Assembly: GCA_023249635.1 (NCBI GenBank) | Contig: JAHFCH010000007.1 | Span: 1 to 64,000 of the forward strand | DNA from: Fibrobacterota bacterium | GTDB taxonomy: Bacteria; Fibrobacterota; Fibrobacteria; UBA11236 | DNA: 64,000 bases | Direction: 5' to 3' | Shown here: piece after piece, positions 18,445 to 25,345 of the stretch | How the letters are laid out: each line of letters opens with the position of its first letter | Position numbering within the stretch: the first letter of the stretch is position 1 | Position numbers and translations under genes: made by a program | The notes under the pieces: model-generated | The model's input: only the letters and a program-made list of their open reading frames with translations | Database searches by the model: none | Told to the model about the DNA's origin: nothing

Positions 18445-20147
18445 GCTTGCCTCTCCGCGGAGCGTGCGCGGGACTTGGCCGCGACGCCGGGTTGCTTCGC
18501 CAGCCAAGTGCGCAGGCGATCGTATTCGACCTTGGAATTGTGCCGGGGATCCATAGGTAACGCCGGAGATACCCGGATGCCGTCCAGGGGAAAGGCTTCC
18601 AGGGCCCGGGCCAGCGCGGTCTCCAGACCCGCATCCCGGGGACCCGGCAGCAATTCCACCACCAGCCAATGGGAATCGTTGATCGCCAGGTAGGCCGATT
18701 TCCTCACCCCGGGGAATTCGTCCGCGATGCATTCGGCCTGATAGGGAAACAGGAAGGGCCAGGCGGAGGGCTGCGGGGATTGGGAAGCCTGCGCTTGCCG
18801 ACCCTCGCCGGCTGCCGCCCCAGCGGCGCGCGGATTGGCCATGGCGGCATGCACGCGACCCACCACCCATAGGCGCCCTTGGGCATCGAAGTATCCCGCA
18901 TCGCCCATGCGGTGCCAAATCCCCTCCGAGGTCTTGATCTTGTTGGCGGCTTCGCCCGCGGCATTGTTCCAATATCCGGTATTCACGTGAGGACCGCGGG
19001 CCACGATTTCCCCTACGCTTCCCTGGGGCAAGGCGCGCGCGGCCAAATCCCGGGCCTGGGAATCCTGGTTGCCCAACGGCAAGATGATCACCTGCAGGGA
19101 TGGCACGGGCCGTCCCACGCAAAAGCCGTATCCCCGCGCCGACAGCGCGCGGCATTCCCCCAGGGCTTCCTGGGCCGCGATATGCGAGACCGGTTCCACC
19201 TCGGTGGAGCCGTAGACGATGGTGATGGCGGCATTGGGCCAGGCCCGGGTCAGCTTGTCCATGGCCCGGATGGTGATGGGCGCGCCGCCCGTGAACAGAT
19301 GCCGCACCGAGTCGTACGGGATCGCCGCGGCTGCGGCCTCGTCGGCCAAGGCTTCGAGGTAGGCGGGTGACCCGGACATCAATTCCGGGCGCCAGGCCTG
19401 CAATTGCCGGCGCACCGCGCCGCGTCCCGCCTCGCGTACCTTTCCCGACTTGAAGGCGGGCACATAAGTGGTGCGGCCCCAACCCAGGTTCTCCAACGGC
19501 AGCACGGGGAAGCCGGGAAAATCGGTCGTGAAGGCGGCGCGTTCGGGATTGTACAGGGCCATGCGCTGGGCGCGGATGAATCCATGCGTGCGATTGCTGC
19601 CCTTGGGGGAACCCGAACTGCCGGTGGTAAAGGAGATCAGCGCGGGCGCCGTCGATTCCACCAGGGTCAGTTCGGTTTTCGCGCCAAGATGCCGGGCCAC
19701 GAGTTTGTCGAATGACAGCGCCAGGAATCCCGGCAGGCCTCCGGTGGCGATGCGGATGCGGGCCTTGCGCAGGTTGGGGCACAGCGCCAGGAACAGGAAT
19801 CCCTTGGGCACGCCGATGAATGCCTTGGGTTGCACCGCCGCGCAACACGCGTCGAAGCGTTTGGCGCCCATATAAGGATCGACGAATACGCAAACCGCGC
19901 CCAGGCGCATCACGGCCAGGATGGACAGGTACAGGGGCGCGCCCATTGGAAGCAGCAGGAGCACACGATCGCCCTTGCCCACGCCCTGCCCGGCGAGACC
20001 CGCCGCCAATGCCGACATGCGCCGCCCGAATTCGGAGTAGTCCATGCGGGTTTCCCGGCCGCGCGCGTCCCATTCCACCAGAGCCGCTCGCGAGCCGTGC
20101 TCGCGGACCATGGCGTCGACGTCGTCTACCACGTTCTCCAGGCTCAC
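18441..20147 (-). CDS. AMP-dependent ligase, OleC-like (ANL superfamily)
   Basis: The 568-residue adenylating enzyme has the P-loop FTTGSSGSPKGS (173-184), the adenine-binding YGSTE (313-317), the ribose-binding Asp in HRMGDAG (416), and a C-terminal catalytic Lys at K539 in PMDPRHNSKVEYDRL. The D-x-R-H-N-x-K ending and overall length resemble the OleC branch (olefin beta-lactone synthetases and related fatty-acid ligases) more than ordinary acyl-CoA synthetases. It would activate a carboxylic acid as an acyl-adenylate. No acyl-carrier protein, OleA or OleD is present nearby, so an olefin pathway is not supported. GTG start, overlapping the upstream GNAT gene's stop (GTGA); residues 435-462 are a low-complexity Ala/Ser/Gln insert. 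Substrate unknown. Confidence 0.75.
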   Translation of the reverse strand: MSLENVVDDVDAMVREHGSRAALVEWDARGRETRMDYSEFGRRMSALAAGLAGQGVGKGDRVLLLLPMGAPLYLSILAVMRLGAVCVFVDPYMGAKRFDACCAAVQPKAFIGVPKGFLFLALCPNLRKARIRIATGGLPGFLALSFDKLVARHLGAKTELTLVESTAPALISFTTGSSGSPKGSNRTHGFIRAQRMALYNPERAAFTTDFPGFPVLPLENLGWGRTTYVPAFKSGKVREAGRGAVRRQLQAWRPELMSGSPAYLEALADEAAAAAIPYDSVRHLFTGGAPITIRAMDKLTRAWPNAAITIVYGSTEVEPVSHIAAQEALGECRALSARGYGFCVGRPVPSLQVIILPLGNQDSQARDLAARALPQGSVGEIVARGPHVNTGYWNNAAGEAANKIKTSEGIWHRMGDAGYFDAQGRLWVVGRVHAAMANPRAAGAAAGEGRQAQASQSPQPSAWPFLFPYQAECIADEFPGVRKSAYLAINDSHWLVVELLPGPRDAGLETALARALEAFPLDGIRVSPALPMDPRHNSKVEYDRLRTWLAKQPGVAAKSRARSAERQA

Positions 20148-21172
20148 GTCGCGCCTTTCATCAAGGCATAGGTGCGGATGGATCTGGCCACCACCTTGGC
20201 CGACATGTCGCGGGAGGTATTGTCGGTTTTCATGTAGGCATGCAGGATGGCCTCATGTCCCCGCTCCAGCCAATAGCGGTGGAACCGATAGGCGAGCCCG
20301 AAGCCCAGTCCCAGGCGGCGGAAGTCCGGATGCACCCCGACGGTTTTCAGGGAAGCGGTCTTACGGGCGGGGCCATCCGGGCGGCCGCGATAAGACCCGA
20401 TGTCGTACCCGTAGGCGAACCCGGCATACCTGCCGCCGGCCCGCGCCATCACGAGTACGGCATCGGCGCCTTTGCCGTCCCCGGCCAGGGCCAGGAATTC
20501 GTCGAGAGCGATGGGCGTATAGGCGAAGTTGCCAGGGAAGATTTCCAGGGACATGCGGTGGATTTCCGGAAGCAAGGCGGGTAAATCGCGCCCGGCCAGC
20601 ACGGTCAGATCCAGGCCCCGCATGCGCGCCTCGATGGCCTTGGCCACGCCGGTATCCATGGTGGAGGCCGCGTCCTCGACCCAAGTGGATTCGTATTCCC
20701 CGATGTCGGCGAAACCCGCGGCCAGGAAATCGGCATGGTAGTTTTCCGGCAGCTTCTGCTCCCCGGGAAAGTAATCGGTGTCCCCCATGCGGCTGATGAA
20801 GCGATAGGGATGCCAAGTGGAGAATTGCATGGGCCCGGTGATTTCGGCGATGCCGCGCCCGCGGCACCAAGCCTTGACCGCGGCCAGGAAGGCCGCCACC
20901 ACGGCCGCATCCAGGCCGGCGTCGCGGGCATACAGGCAGAACAGGGATTCGCCGCCGCCACTCGGCAGCCAGATCGCCATGCGGGCCTCCGGGCCTTCGC
21001 CGCCCGTCCATACGAGCAGGCGCAGATCCCCGCGCGCGCGTTGCGGCGATTCCGGGCCCAGCCAACGCGCCTCGTAACCCGCCTGGGACGTATCCCATAG
21101 GTTACCTAAGAGGCGCTCTCCGGCGGCCGTGAACGCGGGTTGATCGGTTTCCTCCAGGCGGGCAACCGTCAC
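20144..21172 (-). CDS. GNAT-fold acyl/acetyltransferase-like protein
   Basis: The 342-residue protein has a C-terminal GNAT domain with the acyl-CoA pyrophosphate-binding motif in VGVHPDFRRLGLGFGLA (R-x-x-G-x-G type, near residue 280). The N-terminal half is a second GNAT-like region with GPMQFSTWHPYRF (113-125). The start is the GTG that overlaps the HMG-CoA reductase stop (GTGA); a longer open frame up to 21394 lies within the reductase gene and is rejected. It sits between HMG-CoA reductase and the AMP-ligase, so it may transfer an acyl group made by the pathway, probably to an amine. No substrate can be assigned. Soluble and cytoplasmic. Confidence 0.65.
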   Translation of the reverse strand: MTVARLEETDQPAFTAAGERLLGNLWDTSQAGYEARWLGPESPQRARGDLRLLVWTGGEGPEARMAIWLPSGGGESLFCLYARDAGLDAAVVAAFLAAVKAWCRGRGIAEITGPMQFSTWHPYRFISRMGDTDYFPGEQKLPENYHADFLAAGFADIGEYESTWVEDAASTMDTGVAKAIEARMRGLDLTVLAGRDLPALLPEIHRMSLEIFPGNFAYTPIALDEFLALAGDGKGADAVLVMARAGGRYAGFAYGYDIGSYRGRPDGPARKTASLKTVGVHPDFRRLGLGFGLAYRFHRYWLERGHEAILHAYMKTDNTSRDMSAKVVARSIRTYALMKGAT

Positions 21173-22455
21173 TTGCCGGGACCCCGGGCCATGGCCTTGT
21201 GCGCCTGGGCGAAATGCCCCGCCGCGATGGCCGCGGTAATCGAGATTTCCCCCGCCATGATCATGCCCGCGCAGATTTCCGCCAGCTTGGAGGCTTTGCC
21301 CGGTCCATAGCAATCCATCAATTCCAGGCATTCGCGCTGGGTGGGCAGGCTGGTGCCGCCGCCTACGGTGCCTAAGACCAGGTTGGGCAGACACACGCTC
21401 ACCAGCAACGAGCCATCGTCTTCCACGGCGTACTCGGTAAGCCCGACCGCGGCTTCGGCGGTGCAGGCCGCGTCCTGTCCGGTGGCGATGAACAACGCCG
21501 TCAGGCCGTTGGCGTAATGGCTTTGGCTGCCGATGGCGCCGCTCTGCACCGATGCCACCATGGAAACCTTCCAGGCATCATACAGATCCTTGGGCTTGGC
21601 CTTGAGTACGCCCACGCAAATGTCCTCGGGGATGCGCGCCTCGGCCGTCACGCGCTTGCCGCGGGTATGGATGAAGGAAAGTGCCGTGGCTTTCTTGTCG
21701 CCGGACATGTTGGACTCGATGTACCAGCGCTTCATGGGGACCGGCGTGTTGGCCGCCAGCCAATGGCCCACCGCATCCGAGGCGATGGTCACCATGTTCT
21801 GGCCCGAAGCGTCGCCGGTGGAGTATTCCAGGAAAAGCACCACGTCCTGGCCATTGAGGGTGATGTTGACGTCGACCAGCTTGGCGTAACGGCTGGTGCT
21901 CTCCGCGACCTCTTTGATCTTGGGTTCCTGGGAAACCACCCAGGCGCCGAACACCAAGGCGTCGCACATATCCTTGAAGATGAAGATGGGCGCGCGCCCG
22001 ATCTTTTCGATGATGCAGGCCGCCGCCACGCCGCCGCTTAAGGTAATGGCCTTGCAGCCGCGGTGGAAGGAGGCGACCAAGGCCGCCTCGGTGGTGGCCA
22101 GGGGGATGAGGAAATCCCCTTTGGCATTGAGGCCGTTGACGCGCAGGGGCCCGGCAAGCCCGACGGGGATGGTGCACAACCCAACGAAATTCTCGATGTT
22201 GCGCGCGTAGACGGCGTCGTCCATCACCGGGGGCTGATCGCCCGTGACCTTGGGTAAAGACTTGCCCTGCTTGGCCAGCGATTGGCGCAACACGCTCGAT
22301 CCCCCCGCGGCCATTTCCTTCATGGCCGGCAAGGTCGCTTCCAGGGGATGATCCTGGAGGGAGCGCGGACGCAGTCGCGAAGCCAGCTCCTGGATGCTGG
22401 TGGTTTCCAGGTACTTCTCGCGGACTTGCTTAAGGTATTCGATTCGGGTGGTCAT
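21169..22455 (-). CDS. Class I-type HMG-CoA reductase
   Basis: Predicted to reduce HMG-CoA to mevalonate with NAD(P)H, the committed step of mevalonate isoprenoid synthesis. The 428-residue protein has ENFVGLCTIPVGLAGPL (89-105), the catalytic Glu in ATTEAAL (E123), the Lys in SGDKK (K254), the Asp in ATGQDA (D328), GTVGGGTSLPTQ (362-373) and the C-terminal catalytic His in AHKAM (H419). These motifs and the length fit soluble class I enzymes (archaeal and some bacterial), not the class II bacterial type. The ATG at 22455 has AAGGA at good spacing; an in-frame upstream start would overlap the cytidylyltransferase gene. No other mevalonate gene is in the window. Its place in a lipid operon suggests dedicated supply or an unusual HMG-like substrate. 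Confidence 0.9.
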   Translation of the reverse strand: MTTRIEYLKQVREKYLETTSIQELASRLRPRSLQDHPLEATLPAMKEMAAGGSSVLRQSLAKQGKSLPKVTGDQPPVMDDAVYARNIENFVGLCTIPVGLAGPLRVNGLNAKGDFLIPLATTEAALVASFHRGCKAITLSGGVAAACIIEKIGRAPIFIFKDMCDALVFGAWVVSQEPKIKEVAESTSRYAKLVDVNITLNGQDVVLFLEYSTGDASGQNMVTIASDAVGHWLAANTPVPMKRWYIESNMSGDKKATALSFIHTRGKRVTAEARIPEDICVGVLKAKPKDLYDAWKVSMVASVQSGAIGSQSHYANGLTALFIATGQDAACTAEAAVGLTEYAVEDDGSLLVSVCLPNLVLGTVGGGTSLPTQRECLELMDCYGPGKASKLAEICAGMIMAGEISITAAIAAGHFAQAHKAMARGPGK

Positions 22456-22469
22456 GGGAAATCCTTGGT

Positions 22470-23366
22470 TCAGTACTGGAAGGGATGGCAATAGCGCACG
22501 GCGATGAAATACGCGGGCCCGAGCCAGAGCAGGCTATCGGCGCGATCGAGCATGCCGCCTTGGGCGCCGAGCAAGGCGGAGAAATCCTTGATGCCAAGCC
22601 TGCGCTTGACCCACGAGGCGCTGATATCGCCCAGGAAGGCCAACGCGCCTACGCCCAGGCCGATTTCGATAGTCGATTGCAGCAGGCGCCCGATTCCGTC
22701 GGGAGGCGTGGCGGGAGGAAAAGGAGTAGGGAATACCAGCAGCGAACCGGCGCAGGCGGCCGCGGCGCAGCAGGCCAGGCCGCAGAGGAATCCGCTCCAG
22801 GTCTTGCCGGGGCTTGTCCGCGGCGTGATTTTCGGGCCCCGCAGGATTTCGCCCCAGATTTGCGAATAGCCGTCGAAGATGGCGACGAGCAGGAAGAGGA
22901 ACGCCAGCACGGGGTTTCCGCGCATCGGGTCGGATGAAGCGGCGAAAAGGTAGCCGACGATGGCGAGGGCGAACAGGACGAGGATCCCGTACGCGGGAAG
23001 GGGCCGGAATCCGTATCCCGCAGGGTACCCCGTAGAAACCCGCAGCGCGCGGATTTCCATCAGGGAATACGCGAACAGGATAACCAGGAAGGTCGCGAAG
23101 CCGATCCAGGTCCAATAGGCGAGGGTAAGCAGCAGGATTTGGAAGCCGGCGAAGGCCTTCAGCTTCTGGGCGATGCCGGCCTTGAGGGGACGCAGGGTAG
23201 CTTGCGATGCGGTCGTTTCCGCAGCCTGCGCGCTTCCGGCGCCCGCAGCGTGTCCGGTGGTCAAACCGCGCGCGACGCGTTTGAGCAGAAACCCCGCCGC
23301 CACCGTCACTACGAAAAAAGCCATCATGCGCAGATAGCCGCCCAGGCCTGGATCCAAATCAATCAT
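22470..23366 (-). CDS. CdsA-like CTP:phosphatidate cytidylyltransferase
   Basis: The 298-residue polytopic membrane protein has both hallmarks of the cytidylyltransferase family: TSPGKTWSGFLCG (184-196) and the C-terminal signature starting SWVKRRLGIKDFSALL (251 onward) and ending GGMLDRAD (270-277). It would activate a phosphatidic-acid-like lipid with CTP to give a CDP-lipid for the phosphatidyltransferase encoded two genes upstream. The usual His of the HGG motif is replaced (GAQGG, Q269), which may reflect a different lipid. The ATG overlaps the lipid kinase stop (ATGA). Archaeal CarS enzymes belong to the same broad family, but this protein's motif is closer to the bacterial form. Confidence 0.85.
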   Translation of the reverse strand: MIDLDPGLGGYLRMMAFFVVTVAAGFLLKRVARGLTTGHAAGAGSAQAAETTASQATLRPLKAGIAQKLKAFAGFQILLLTLAYWTWIGFATFLVILFAYSLMEIRALRVSTGYPAGYGFRPLPAYGILVLFALAIVGYLFAASSDPMRGNPVLAFLFLLVAIFDGYSQIWGEILRGPKITPRTSPGKTWSGFLCGLACCAAAACAGSLLVFPTPFPPATPPDGIGRLLQSTIEIGLGVGALAFLGDISASWVKRRLGIKDFSALLGAQGGMLDRADSLLWLGPAYFIAVRYCHPFQY

Positions 23367-24286
23367 GGTTGGACGGCCGCGTCGCCTGTGAAGGCAACGG
23401 GCACCCGCATGCGCACCGAGCCGCGATGGCAGATCAAATCCCAACGCGCCGCGGCCGGGAAAATCTCACCGTCGCCGTAGCAGGGCACCGGCCGATCGAA
23501 TTCAAGCTCGGCCCTTTCCGTCTCCACCCGTTCCAGCAAGGGTTCGGGCTTAGGGGCTTTGCCCTTGAGCCGCGTCAGCGTGGCCAGGATTCCGCGGGTA
23601 TCCTTATGCATGAATTCGATCAGGTGGAATCTGCCGTCCAAGGCCGAGGTACCCGGGGCCAGCAGCACGCGGCGCCCCATCAGCGGCTGGTTGCAGAACA
23701 GGATGCTTTGCGTGACCGCCTTGCGGGAACGGCCGTCCACGCGGCACAGGTAACCCGTACGTTGCGGGGGCGAGAACAGACCGTGCCAGGCCAGGGTCAC
23801 CAGGTAGATCTTGGCGCGTAGCCCTACCCGGAAAAGCCGGCCCAAAGGCCCGGAACGCAATTTGTTCGCGCTATCCGCCGCCTGGAATCCCAATCCGAAG
23901 CCGCCCCCCGTGATCACGTGGCGGCCATTGGCGGCGATGGTATCGTAGGCCAAGGTCCGTCCGTTCTCCAGGGCGGTCAAGGCCTCGGGCAAGTCCACCG
24001 GAAGGCTAAGGGCATGGCAGAGATCGTTCGCGGTGCCTGCGGCCACGGCGTGCAATTCGATGTCGCGGAAAGCCGCATGCTGGATAACATGGTGCAAGCT
24101 ACCGTCGCCGCCAATCACCACCACCTTGGCGAATCCGTCCAGCAGGCCGGGCCATACCTCCGGAGGACAGTCGGGAAGCGCGCGGAAGGAGACCTCTCCC
24201 CAGTACGGGCGGCCCCGGAAAGCGGCCTCGAGCACTTCGCGTTTACAGCGACCGGCCTTGGGGTTGAACAGGCAAAGGGTTTTCAC
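23363..24286 (-). CDS. YegS/DAG-kinase family lipid kinase
   Basis: The 307-residue soluble kinase has the LCB5/YegS motifs: LFNPKAGR at the N-terminus, the nucleotide-binding VIGGDGSLHHV (D61; a GGDGS variant of GGDGT), and AGTANDLCHAL. The family phosphorylates diacylglycerol or related lipid alcohols using ATP. The GTG start overlaps the upstream gene's stop (GTGA); the frame continuing to 24430 is inside that gene. Its product, a phosphatidic-acid-like lipid, would be the natural substrate of the CdsA-like enzyme encoded next, so kinase, cytidylyltransferase and phosphatidyltransferase form a consistent three-step route to a phospholipid. The exact lipid acceptor is not evident. Confidence 0.8.
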   Translation of the reverse strand: MKTLCLFNPKAGRCKREVLEAAFRGRPYWGEVSFRALPDCPPEVWPGLLDGFAKVVVIGGDGSLHHVIQHAAFRDIELHAVAAGTANDLCHALSLPVDLPEALTALENGRTLAYDTIAANGRHVITGGGFGLGFQAADSANKLRSGPLGRLFRVGLRAKIYLVTLAWHGLFSPPQRTGYLCRVDGRSRKAVTQSILFCNQPLMGRRVLLAPGTSALDGRFHLIEFMHKDTRGILATLTRLKGKAPKPEPLLERVETERAELEFDRPVPCYGDGEIFPAAARWDLICHRGSVRMRVPVAFTGDAAVQP

Positions 24287-25011
24287 GGATGCAGGCTTTT
24301 TAAAAAGAAAGCGGCCGCGATAGCCGAGAGTCCGAGTAGGATTACCGCCATCACGATGGGATTCTTCGGTTTGAAAAAGGGCCGATTGATGATGAAGGCC
24401 ACGGACATGACTCCCCAAACCAGCGCGCACGCGGAAAAGAACCAGGCGGAAGCATACGCGAAGACCAGGTACAGGGGAACGAAGAGCAACTGGGACCAGA
24501 ACACGGGGAGCCCCAGATATTTCTTCTCACCCTTGTCGGTGATGTTCCCGATCATGTTGAACTTGGAAAGCCTCAGAATGCCGCAGGCGATCATCAGCAT
24601 GATGAGGGCGCCGGCCGAGGTGCCATGGAAACCCAGGCGCCACAAGGCGAGGTTGGGAATCACCAGGTAATTGAAAACGTCGACGAATCCGTCCAGGTAG
24701 CGCCCGAACTCGCTCTCCCAACGGAACCGGCGCGCGATGAAACCATCGAAGGCGTCGGCCAGCATGCCGAGGTACATCAGGGAGATGCCCAGGAAGAAAC
24801 GATTCTCGCCGGCCAAGGCGGGCGCAAAGGAGTGGCCCGTAGCCAAAGCGGGTACGTCCAGCAGGAGCAGGAATGCCGCGACATCAACGGCCAAGCCGGC
24901 CAGGGTCAGGGCCCCGGCAGGATTGATGCTGACGATGAAGTATCGATTCGCGGAGTCCGGCACTTTCGCTTCCTTCGCTGGAAAAATGCGTTTACCCATC
25001 GGGTTCGTCAT
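24283..25011 (-). CDS. CDP-alcohol phosphatidyltransferase (PssA/PgsA superfamily)
   Basis: The 242-residue membrane protein carries the complete CDP-alcohol phosphotransferase signature: D86, D89, G90, A93, R94, G103, D107 and D111 with the canonical spacing. About six hydrophobic helices follow. It would transfer a lipid-phosphate from CDP-lipid to an alcohol such as serine, glycerol phosphate or inositol phosphate. The long helix distribution resembles phosphatidylserine-synthase-like members, but the acceptor is uncertain. It is the first gene of the eleven-gene operon. No strong ribosome-binding site precedes the ATG at 25011, and an ATG four codons later is possible. A stretch of about 90 bases separates it from the small upstream gene and probably holds the operon promoter, although no clear -35/-10 pair was found. 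Confidence 0.85.
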   Translation of the reverse strand: MTNPMGKRIFPAKEAKVPDSANRYFIVSINPAGALTLAGLAVDVAAFLLLLDVPALATGHSFAPALAGENRFFLGISLMYLGMLADAFDGFIARRFRWESEFGRYLDGFVDVFNYLVIPNLALWRLGFHGTSAGALIMLMIACGILRLSKFNMIGNITDKGEKKYLGLPVFWSQLLFVPLYLVFAYASAWFFSACALVWGVMSVAFIINRPFFKPKNPIVMAVILLGLSAIAAAFFLKSLHP

Positions 25012-25100
25012 GGATACGACGCACCTGAAGGCGCATATTGATAGGAAGAAAGGGCGGTGTTTACCGGAACAAGGTCAAATGCCCCAAATTGAGGACGGAA

Positions 25101-25331
25101 TCAGGGAATAAACGCGGAGGGCGCGGGCTTCGGGGGAGCGCCGGGTTCGACGTTTTTGGCCCAGCGGATGACGGGTCCAACACCCTCCTCCTCCGCCACG
25201 GTAGGCAGGAAACGTCCCGACCCCACCGAACCTACGCGGATCTCACGACGATCGGCGGGCGCCGGCCAGGCAGCGGCTTTTTTGACGGTCTTTACGGCCT
25301 TTGTGACCGCTCTTTTGACTGCGCTTTCCAT
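25101..25331 (-). CDS. Small Lys/Ala/Pro-rich protein of unknown function
   Basis: The 76-residue product has a basic, Ala/Lys/Val-rich N-terminal half (MESAVKRAVTKAVKTVKKAA), likely an amphipathic helix, followed by a charged stretch and a Pro-rich tail. A GAGG ribosome-binding site lies 7 bases before the ATG, which supports translation. It sits 14 bases after the GH81 gene and about 90 bases before the lipid operon, all on the same strand, so it could belong to either transcript. No signal peptide and no known domain. It may be a nucleic-acid- or membrane-binding peptide, but that is a guess from composition only. Confidence 0.5.
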   Translation of the reverse strand: MESAVKRAVTKAVKTVKKAAAWPAPADRREIRVGSVGSGRFLPTVAEEEGVGPVIRWAKNVEPGAPPKPAPSAFIP

Positions 25332-25345
25332 AGGTACCTCGTGTG

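Larger units (their letters stand above)
11007..25011 (-). other. Eleven-gene putative lipid biosynthesis and export operon
   Basis: Eleven minus-strand genes run without a break from 25011 down to 11007. Junctions are GTGA or ATGA 4-base overlaps at 24283-24286, 23363-23366, 21169-21172, 20144-20147, 18441-18444, 17512-17515, 14858-14861 and 13884-13887. There is a 14-base gap before the HMG-CoA reductase gene, with its own AAGGA site, and a 4-base gap before the MMPL gene. Such packing is strong evidence for one translationally coupled transcript. Families present: CDP-alcohol phosphatidyltransferase, YegS/DAG kinase, CdsA, class I HMG-CoA reductase, GNAT, OleC-like ligase, UbiA, PEP-synthase-like phosphotransferase, AurF-like diiron enzyme, SRPBCC, MMPL. 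Common function inferred: synthesis, modification and export of an isoprenoid-bearing lipid. Confidence 0.8.

Noticed and set aside
18444-20073. Long upstream extension of the UbiA frame (to 853 codons)
   Set aside because: The extension lies in a second frame of the AMP-ligase gene. The GTG overlapping the ligase stop gives a normal 310-residue UbiA protein.
11007-25011. Complete mevalonate pathway cluster
   Set aside because: Only HMG-CoA reductase is present; no HMG-CoA synthase, mevalonate kinase, phosphomevalonate kinase, decarboxylase or IPP isomerase was found in the window.
11007-25011. Olefin (oleABCD), polyketide or non-ribosomal peptide cluster
   Set aside because: There is an OleC-like ligase but no OleA/B/D, ketosynthase, carrier protein or condensation domain.
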